Of a stretch of DNA of 64,000 bases, positions 56,101-64,000 are shown one piece after another. Source of the DNA: Paramacrobiotus metropolitanus (lineage: Eukaryota; Tardigrada; Eutardigrada; Parachela; Macrobiotidae); contig NW_026570310.1 in the NCBI RefSeq assembly GCF_019649055.1, positions 124,001-188,000 of the forward strand. The letters are read 5' to 3'. Position numbers and translations under genes: made by a program. The notes under the pieces were generated by a model, which was not told the DNA's origin, made no database searches, and saw only the letters and a list, made by a program, of their open reading frames with translations. Each line of letters starts with the position of its first letter. Positions within the stretch are counted from its first letter, which is position 1.

Positions 56101-57320
56101 CCGAAACATGATATTAGCAGCGCGTTCAAAGATAAAAAATATTAAATAATAATGCAACTTATATTAAATTGACCTTGTCCTTTTTCAAGAAAATTTTTTA
56201 AGTTAGCATTTTATTTATTTTTCGGAAGTTGACACGAATAACATCAACTTTGTTGCTGACAATGTCGCTCGTTTAGAATGCCGAATAGACTGCAATTTTT
56301 AAAACTAATAATGTTGTCAAAATATAGCCCTATCCTGGCAGCTCAAGCATTAAACTAACCAAAATGCTATACAGTCGATGTGGTTGGTTTGAATAAAGCT
56401 GCCACAATTTTCGGTAAACCCCCCGGGGATCTTTTTTTAAAGCGTACGTGGTCTGGCCCACGGAGCGATTTCAGCAAACCCTCTCGGAAGAGTCCGTGGT
56501 CCAGTCCAGGGAGCAGTTCCCGCCTCGGAATGTTAACTTCTTAAATTCATGTTTTCTTGTGCAGAACGCCGAGTTAACCAAAGCTCAGAAAGAACAAAAC
56601 ACAGAACAAGGGAGCAATGCACATCACCGGAAGCGATATTTCACGTGCCCATTCTGCCTGTACGTTTCAGGCACGAGCGGCACGCCGACAACATGGTTCG
56701 ACATTAGGCCGAGGATAAAGCTCCAAACAGTATGCCGTATCTGAGCGAGATTACAACATCCTCGTCAATCCCTTGACTCGAGCACCACCGCCGCTGGCTC
56801 TAGGGTCCATGTCGGATTGCACCCGGATCGTACACTTTAAGGACATACAATCAAACAACTGTAATTTTCTCAAGTATTTTAAATAAAAAAAACCGTGTGC
56901 AGACCTACGGCTTAATTCTTTTATTTGCCATAATGGTATACCTCCGAAGTGGTAACTTCCAACACTTACGAATTGCTCGCAGAATTTGTTTCAATCGCCA
57001 ACAGTCTGAATACAAATGCCGTCCTTTTCCTGGAGGTCTGAGAAAGCACAGTCAGCCGCATACAGCTCTCCATTCCCGTTGTAGCCTGAACGGCGCGAAA
57101 GAAATTCGGTATTTCATTCGGATGGGCACAAAGCGTAACAATTTATTAAAAGCGTAACAATTCACCCTGCCCGGTAAAAGCACACGTGGCATCCTGTAAA
57201 AACGGTATATCTTGGAAAAGAAAATGGATCAACAATTAAAATCGGAATAAGAATTGACAATTTCTTCAAAATAACGATATTAGTTTGCTTCCGTACAAGT
57301 TCGTAGCATCCCGAAGCAAT
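53130..57320. other. No supported gene
   Basis: 4 kb of short frames. The most protein-like are minus 55067-55291 (GYPSGGSAGFEMDVVVDTKAE) and plus 56448-56744, each without a motif. 56450-56530 contains an imperfect ~52-base tandem pair (TGGTCTGGCCCACGGAGC / TGGTCCAGTCCAGGGAGC). No RNA genes seen. Confidence 0.4.
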
Positions 57321-57332
57321 ATCGCTAGCCGT

Positions 57333-57650
57333 TTATGGCGCAGTTGGGGAAGCTGGCTGACCAATGAGCGTCGCAATTGGAGGCAAGTTTGTCGATCCGA
57401 CAAAATCAACGTCAGTCGAAGCACTAATCTCAGCTACAATAAACTGGCTGCCTTGCCTGCCCGGTTCCACCGTTTGCATACCGCCCAGCTGGGCAGAGAC
57501 ATTGGCTTCGGCCTCTGTAACAAATGTGTCTTTGGTCTCCATCTGATCTGTAGGGTCACCATTCGGTATGCCCCTCTCAGCTAGAACAACAGCCATATCC
57601 GCGATCCATTGTGCGTCGGCGTCTACAGGCCCGTTATTCGTAGATAATGT
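57333..57650 (-). other. Coding-like frame, unrecognised
   Basis: A minus frame open from about 57650 to 57333 reads DADAQWIADMAVVLAERGIP and is rich in Glu, Gly, Ala and Thr with a balanced composition, unlike the flanks. The opposite strand is also open (57364-57546) but has a less natural composition. No start codon, splice site or family could be fixed; possibly one exon. Confidence 0.25.
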
Positions 57651-58084
57651 GGGAAGATATCAAGAATAATATCGGTTTATAGACATCCAAATCCAAAAGC
57701 TGAAATCCATTATAAATACACAGGTAAAAAATTATTGGTCGGAAATGACGAAGGTAACTTTAAACGGTCGGCCTGGAAGGTGTAGAAGAACTTCCTGAAA
57801 TTGCATTGCAAAAGCAGCTGGACTCGGTTTCTTACGATTCGCTATACTGAGAACGGAGAATCAGAAGCCCCGCCTCCCATTCTTCTTTTCGAGATCAGTT
57901 ACGTCAACAGCGTGCGTTTTCGAGATCTGAATTTAAAATACCGGTAAATGGCGGCTTGAGTCCGCGGCAGTTCGTTGTGCAGCCGCAACTGCGTTTGCCT
58001 CGCAACCAACCAGCAGATCTTTCTCAGTGGATTGCTGGAGCATTCAAATACAGAGAAACACCGTCATAGCCACCCGGAGAAATT
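57651..58084. other. No supported gene
   Basis: Short frames only; no motif or repeat. Confidence 0.4.
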
Positions 58085-58089
58085 TCGTG

Positions 58090-58490
58090 CGTGGATGATT
58101 TGCCAGACATTAGTGTATGCGACATCCCTAAACGAAGTCCCATTGGAACCAATACAACGGATATAATTTTTTGTGCCGGTCCTATCAAAATCCCGTTTTG
58201 GCAGATACACTCGGCATTAGTTTCCCGCCTCGCAGTCCCGAGCGATATCCTCTTTCGGACGGTACACTGGACAGTAGTTCCCCCGTCAGTCCGGAGGGAG
58301 ACTTCGTTCGGGCCCATACACCGGGCATTAGATCCAGTCCAGATTAAAAAAGCCCGTTTTGTTCAATACACTGAGACGCACCTTCCCTGTCAATCTTGTG
58401 CGAAACCCCGTTGTGGCCAGTACAGCGGACATAAGCCGCCCGGCCGGTCCCGAGCCTGTTTTAGCCAGTACCTTCGCGCTAGTTCTTTGG
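58090..58490 (+). repeat. Degenerate tandem repeat, seven to eight units of 48-57 bases
   Basis: Units start with CAxTACACxGGxCATTAG-like words at about 58152, 58204, 58261, 58316, 58366, 58420 and 58468, and end in CCCGTTTTGGC-like words. Most spacings are 48-57 bases. Units differ at many positions. The region is open in one plus frame (58091-58564) and largely open on the minus strand, as expected for repeats; either strand could have coded a repeat protein. Confidence 0.6.
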
Positions 58491-58499
58491 GTGCTAGCG

Positions 58500-60440
58500 C
58501 GGCAACGCAGCTGTTGCCCGCTCAAAAAGACCCCACCCCCATGCAGTCTTCGGTTGCCGGTTGACGTTGGACCTTACTTTGCGTGAATTCCAGCGTATGG
58601 AGGAACTTTTTAAAGGACCCCAAATCATCACTGTTACGCTTAAGGATGAGCGCGGCACGCACACCGTATGCAATAGTAATATCTAATTCTTACTGTAGAA
58701 GATTTTCAACGGATTTCTCAATAAACTTTTTATTTTGTTTTCTAATAAATTTTTCTCAGGAAATAACTTAGGTTTGTTTTGAGGTTTTAAATGAAAGCGC
58801 GCTGTACGTTCTTGGTACGCCGAAAATCCGGACCACCTGGATTTATCGCAGAGCCCGGATAGTACTCGCCTGGATATGGATCAGCCGGTTAGCAAAAACT
58901 GAACTATACCAATGCTGATTTTTCCATAGTTTCAGCGAATTTTTGTGCTGATTTAATGCTTAAATTCACTTAATAAAACGATTTAAGAATTATGCGACGA
59001 GTGCTTCAAATACAATGCCAGTCGGTTTCACTTAGTTCAGCAAAAGAAGACAACAGTTTGGGTAAGTGAAGAAAGGTCGGAAAAAGACTTGCACATGACA
59101 GTTGATGCACACGCTACCATCTGGATAGTGGTACAGCCATCCGAATGTCAAAAATGTAATGGCATCTCGGGACGCAGTACGGGTTTGCCTCAAGTTCGCT
59201 TGGAACCGAAAGGATGACGATCTCCACGATGTCAAGGGATCAGATGCGGTAACGGGCTGGCGCTAGGAACTAATCTCTGTGCATCAGTGTGCTCTCGTTT
59301 TGCTAATTTAAAGATTCTCGAGCAAAACACGGCGCGTCCGATTCATCTAAGCACTGTCGTTCAAGTGGCTGAAGTGCACCTCGCTGCCGAGAAAGAATGG
59401 AATTGCAGCAGGGATTTCTACTCATCGTTCCAAGGAATCTTTGATGTGAAGCTAAAGGGGCACTGACTGTTTGAAGCGATTTCCCATTCGTCTTTCTGAA
59501 CGCCAACTGTCGTTTTCGCACGCGGCTTCTGGCTATTAACACTATGGCAAAAACCTTTGACCAGTTTCGATAACATATTGCGGCGTTGTCAGAGAAAAGA
59601 ATGTCTCCCTGCAAGACATCTTCAGAAACACAGCTTGCACATCCGCATGTTCTTCCAGAAAGACCGAGTGGGGTGGTGGTATTCATGTCATGGCCCTGGC
59701 AACCGCATTCGCGCGCCACTTCTTCGTAAAATTGAGCGTTCGACGACATCGTTATTCCCACACCTGCCGCTTTGCAAAGGGACGGTAGCGGTATCACGCT
59801 TATGATCTATAAGCTTTTGTACGGCCCGGTAGCTTCTGCAGCTGATCTCATCTCCGTCATTTTCAGCTGGGCCACTATCTTCCTGTTATGCAAGTAAAGG
59901 CCGTTAACCTGCGTAAATTCTTAACGGACCTAAAGGACCGCCAGACCGAACAGATTCTGGCAGAAGAAAGCCACCCACACGCCTCGTTTGGCCCTATGGC
60001 CACGTCGTCTGCACCAGCACCTTCCTGTATCAGAAAGCCCCCAAGTTCCGTAGCAATTTGAACTTTTGTTGATTGTCAGTGCTCTCTTTGTGTAAGTGCA
60101 TGAGCTAGTTCTCACTTGCTTTCTTTCCAGTACCGTACCTGAGCAATCCTGTTTTATTTCCAGACGACTCACATATAACATATAACAAGGAAATAGTTCC
60201 AGTAGCAGTTACTACTGAAATCATGTTGCTGTCGCCTTCTTATTGCCATCAATACGATTAGGAAACATTCTAACGCGTCACTTGCAGGCATGCAATTAAC
60301 ATCAGTCCAAAAACGTGCTACTTTCAGGCATTTCTCCTATATTACATTAACATTATGAAAAAAAAGGCGTCCGTCAAAGGATCCGCGGGTCCCTACCCAT
60401 CCCGAAAAGCCCTTTCGGACTTCACTTCGTTACGGTCGGT
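58500..60440. other. No supported gene
   Basis: The longest frame is minus 59303-59797 (164 codons), Cys/Ser-rich without a motif and with open shadow frames. No repeats or RNA genes recognised. Confidence 0.4.
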
Positions 60441-60445
60441 GTGGG

Positions 60446-60540
60446 TTTGGACATCGGATCCACAGCTTTTGGACATCGGATCCACATCGGATCCACAGTT
60501 TGGACATCGGATCCACAGGACATTGGATCCATAGCTTTGG
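60446..60540 (+). repeat. Minisatellite, ~20-base unit TTGGACATCGGATCCACAG
   Basis: About five imperfect units between 60446 and 60540, some shortened (ATCGGATCCAC). Each contains GGATCC. Confidence 0.9.
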
Positions 60541-61225
60541 ATAGATAGATCATATTTTATCTTTTCGCAACTTTCAACGTTCTCCATCAGGAATACCCAC
60601 TCTGATTCTACTAATCGAGTTGCCAGCTTCGAAGCATGCTGGAAGATTCCACTCTTACTTTTCCAAGGATTTCTGCACGACGTAAAAATTAAATTAACAA
60701 AGCGTAAAAATGGTGACTCCGGAATCCTATACGTATAATCTTCCAGAAATTTTCTAGATAACACACGCAGTTGCTAGACATACACTTCCTCAAGCTGGCA
60801 ACATCGGCTCGAACTGCGGGATCCAGTGGTTTCGTTAAAAACATGCGCTGCCGCCACTAACAACTGTACTTTAGAAAAAGTCGAGAAAGCGGATTATGGG
60901 AAGAATTCCCGAGGTGGTTCAAGAGCCTATGTATGCTCTTTGCGTGTCTGCTATGCGGACCGGACACGCCCGATACACTTGTCCGATCCGGTCCGAAAAC
61001 GTCGATCGGACGTAAAATGTTCCAAACGGACGGGACTGTGTTATGCCTATGGGCGCCCCGTTAGGTCGAGCGCTATGCTAAACCATGGATTTCCATGCGG
61101 GGTATGTACGAAAGTTGAAGATCTTTTTTTTTACATAAAAACTGTTGCGCTCCCGTAATTACCCGATTTTTAGTGAAATTTTATGTAAAAAATTAAGAAA
61201 AAGTTACATGTGGCATTGAACAATT
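60541..61225. other. No supported gene
   Basis: Minus 60393-60764 and plus 60826-61158 are open without motifs. 60940-61030 repeats GGACCGGACACG / CGATCGGACG-like words weakly. Confidence 0.35.
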
Positions 61226-61329
61226 TCATTTTAGAATTGTCAATACCATCTGGAAAATGAATGCAGTGCGCATTTCTCGGCAAACGGCGAATGAAAATGC
61301 AAGTATTCTGTAAGATCGGAGATCCAAAA

Positions 61330-61528
61330 ATGTCTTGGTCCTTACAATATACCGCGGAAGCGAGTTGGCTCCAATGGACCAATCTTTGTTCGTGTACCAT
61401 TCCGGTGTCGAACAGTTCCAAGAGTAAAGTATATCTGACAAAGCATCTTTCAGGTCTTGGAACTGCTGGTCATTCTGATATCTTCCATAACAATATTCAG
61501 GAAAAGCTGACTGGTCGTGTTTTCCCAC
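61330..61528 (-). other. Exon-like frame ending at a GTAAGG donor, unrecognised
   Basis: The minus frame from 61528 reads YCYGRYQNDQQFQDLKDALS, then YSWNCSTPEWYTNKDW and SLPRY, and meets a GTAAGG donor at about 61344. The composition is natural and there is no stop. No acceptor or family was fixed. Confidence 0.25.
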
Positions 61529-62143
61529 TTATTTGGACTACTGATATTAATGTTGAAGGACTTTGCCGGGCTGACCGTGGTGATAAATATTTTGCTGTTG
61601 GTTGATATGATTCTCATGGATCCAGATACGGCAGTCTGTGGAATCGACGGTCCTGACATTGAAAAATATTTAAACTCCGCTGTTTTCATTATAATGCGTA
61701 CGTATGTAATTCTTTTGCACTCGCAAATTGACTTATTTTAGTCAAGGCTGTAAAGATGTTAACCGGAAACGGCACCGCCAAGTACAGATCGAACGCAGAA
61801 AATCCAAAATGTAGCAGTCTTTGTTTTACCAGATTACTGACATCAGTAAACCAGTTAAAATTCCGTCATTATCTACTGCATCTGTGAGTTGCTGATTTCG
61901 TTCTTAATTAAACTGTGCATTCAAACGTTTTTATTATCGACCTATAACAGCGAACGGTTACGTCGGTAACTACTGGAACGCCAATAGCCGGTCATCCGCG
62001 TGTTCCACCTCCCAATATGAATGTGTTCCCGACACGTGCGCCATTTAAGTAAATTATTTTAAAGGACAGTGGCAAGCGCGTGGTTGCGGTATCTGGTGGT
62101 GTGTCCAGTTGTTCCCGTACCCCCGCGATACCGACTAACACCG
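61529..62143. other. No supported gene
   Basis: Short frames on both strands; no motif. It is the left flank of repeat copy B. Confidence 0.4.
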
Positions 62144-63926
62144 CGGTTGAATTCTACATACACCATTGAGACATTTTGTGCATATGTCTTCACTACTGAT
62201 GGAAAGGTCATGCATTATAATTCCACGGCGGTTGGTAGCGCAGAATCCATCCATTAGCCATATGCATGGCGCTTTCGGGCACAAACTGCATGTAAAATGC
62301 AGCTCAAAGCTTAAGAACAGTTAACAAAGAGCAGTTTTTTTCCTAATGTCACATGTATTGCGATAAATTAATCCACAAATTTGACCATAAAACGCTTTCC
62401 TTCTCCGACGGAAAAGGTGGCCTGCAGCCATAAATTCGCAAAATAGTAGATCAAAACGTATTTCTAGGGGCAATTCGGAAATGGTGGCAACCACAGCCCC
62501 GGCGGCACGAAAAGAGCTGTAAAAAAGCTGAAGGCCGTCGGTATTCAGCACAATTGTTATAAAAACAGATTTCCCTGAAATTTTCATGATTATCCGTAAG
62601 GTTTCCATGAAGCGATATATAACCGCTTCCATAACTAATGTCTCGGAAGATACCGCCGGCCCGATAACACGCTCCGATGAATCATAAGTCTTCATGAATG
62701 TTCTGTTCATAAATCTTTTGTTGTTCAGCTTAATTGGAAAGCCCAAAGAAATTGTCAGGGAGGACAACATGATTAAAGCTAAGTTTTCACCACATCAGCG
62801 AAAATTATCCATCCTGTTTAAAACAAAGGATTTAAATTCCCACAAGCCGTCCTTAGCAGTCTCAAAACAGTCATCACTGGCTCATACGTTAGGATGTCTT
62901 AGTTCATGGAGCTGTTTAGGAAGAAGGACGTATGACTTCCGATTGCGGAAACGAGTATGTTGTGCAGCTGATACGAACTCGAAGGCGTGAACTATTTACA
63001 CTTACACTAATTAATGCCCTTCCTTTAAAACATTGAAATCGGAACCACTGCCATCTCATATTAATTGACGCCGGCACCATCACCGGCCTCTGTGCCAATG
63101 TGTGTTCAGTCGACAATTCTCTGCTCGTGCGTGATGTCCAAGATCCAGTTTGCAGAGAACGTGCCCTACTGGATATCTACGTTTATATCGAGTATGAACG
63201 CCTTTCCGACAAGGGAGATTTTTTTGCCTTTTAGACTTCTACCCCTTAGATCGGATGTGCTTCCGTCAAACGGACGCGACCGCTTTTGAGTATCGCAATA
63301 AACGGTAAACTAACAGCTATTTTAATTTTTGCTGCCCAAAGAAGCTTCCAACAATTCTCATCAGCTTACGTTATCTTCCGTCTTTCCCCACATCAGGGAC
63401 ACTCTCCAATTTCTTGGTAATAACTCCGGTGGAGTTCCGTGGGAAACAACGACATTCTTTTTTTACAATGATATACATTATTTTTTGCCTGCTCGTTGTG
63501 ACAGGTTCCGCTTCATAAACAATTCATATTTTGGTCTTTCGGATGTCTGCCGTCTCAGTATGCAAACACAGACCAGAAAACATCATTCGACCACCGTCCA
63601 GAAGTGTAGCGAAAAATCTGTAATAAAAGAAACTGGCCAGGCTTTCATAACACGGATGCATTAGGAATGCTTAATGAAATTTCAAAAACAGATTCAAAAT
63701 TCTTCGAAGATTATCTCACGAAATCAGAACTCCGCAATACTTACCAGCAAATCGCACACACACCCTTTTCTGCTGTTACATCAAAGGATGCGCCAATCCA
63801 TAATCTTGATGAAACTGAAATCTTGCATAAACCAACTCCTGAACATTTCATTCGCGAAGGACAAATAGTCGCAAGGGAACTTTTTTGGCGACATGTACCA
63901 TGATAACTGCTTCAAAACAAAAAGCT
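62144..63926 (+). repeat. Dispersed repeat family, copy B (1.8 kb)
   Basis: Matches copy A (34379-35697) in the same orientation from CGGTTGAATTCTACATA onward. It carries an extra ~450-base block (about 62870-63320) and a short extra piece near 63870 not found in copy A. Open stretches: minus 62321-62770 (149 codons), plus 63329-63664 (111 codons) and plus 63667-63903 with SKFFEDYLTKSELRNTYQQ. The plus-strand frames in the last 600 bases are longer here than in copy A, so copy B is the better guide to any coding content. No terminal repeats seen; the family is unclassified. Confidence 0.75.
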
Positions 63927-64000
63927 TATCCAAGTTAGAGATTCCCTCGTCAGATGCGATCTATATCTTTTCATGCTTGTTTCATTATTGACCCATTTTA

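Noticed and set aside
58090-58490. CRISPR-like array
   Set aside because: Units are degenerate and without separate conserved repeats and unique spacers; the genome is eukaryotic.
59303-59797. 164-codon minus frame with many cysteines
   Set aside because: No regular cysteine spacing, no signal peptide, overlapping open frames; length alone is not enough.
1-64000. tRNA and rRNA genes
   Set aside because: I looked for GGTTCGAATCC-type B boxes with a matching A box and for conserved rRNA blocks and saw none; a covariance search would be decisive.

Overview
This window looks like gene-poor, transposon-rich nuclear DNA of an invertebrate animal. I cannot name the species. The reasons are: a Ty3/Gypsy element with a third, envelope-like gene; a Maverick/Polinton DNA polymerase remnant; a MULE-like foldback element; animal-type domains (a BIR domain and a probable astacin protease exon); and several short GT-AG intron candidates of about 60-140 bases. 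There are no bacterial-type operons, no rRNA, no tRNA I could recognise, and no long intact host gene. Nearly every recognisable protein is broken by stops or frameshifts.

Layout. 190-9651 holds a nearly full-length Ty3/Gypsy (Metaviridae, errantivirus-like) provirus on the plus strand: LTR, primer site, gag, pol (protease, reverse transcriptase, RNase H, integrase), an env-like gene, polypurine tract, LTR. It is dead: stops in gag and RT, several frameshifts, loss of the integrase catalytic glutamate, and a left LTR lacking its first ~50 bases. 9837-10278 is a G-rich, C-poor block. 10648-11641 (minus) is a Maverick/Polinton DNA polymerase B fragment. 12583-14112 is a long AT-rich frame without any TGA but with fifteen TAA/TAG codons. 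16-24 kb holds scattered exon-like pieces: possible ML domain, astacin-like zinc protease exon, and unrecognised exons with splice-like borders.

24699-27656 is a second Ty3/Gypsy element, on the minus strand, with both LTRs and a perfect CAAT target duplication. It keeps only a decayed gag and has lost most of pol. 29742-30391 is a 650-base foldback element with ~150-base inverted repeats and a 9-base target duplication. 32.4-33.2 kb and 50.4-51.1 kb hold two further Gypsy RT fragments (minus), the first with a 167-base tandem duplication. A repeat family of 1.3-1.8 kb occurs twice (34379-35697 and 62144-63926). Between them lie an unrecognised two-exon gene candidate (35716-36569, minus), a BIR domain with one zinc ligand lost (38222-38485), a cluster of degenerate repeats (39.5-41.4 kb), an acidic terminal exon candidate (46401-46869, minus) and an envelope-like piece (48.5-48.9 kb). 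The last 15 kb is mostly unassigned, with degenerate tandem repeats at 58.1-58.5 kb and a minisatellite at 60.45 kb.

The window is best read as a transposon graveyard in or beside host intergenic DNA. The genes do not form a working pathway together, apart from the gag-pol-env order of the first provirus. All family calls are by reading motifs by eye; no database search was possible.
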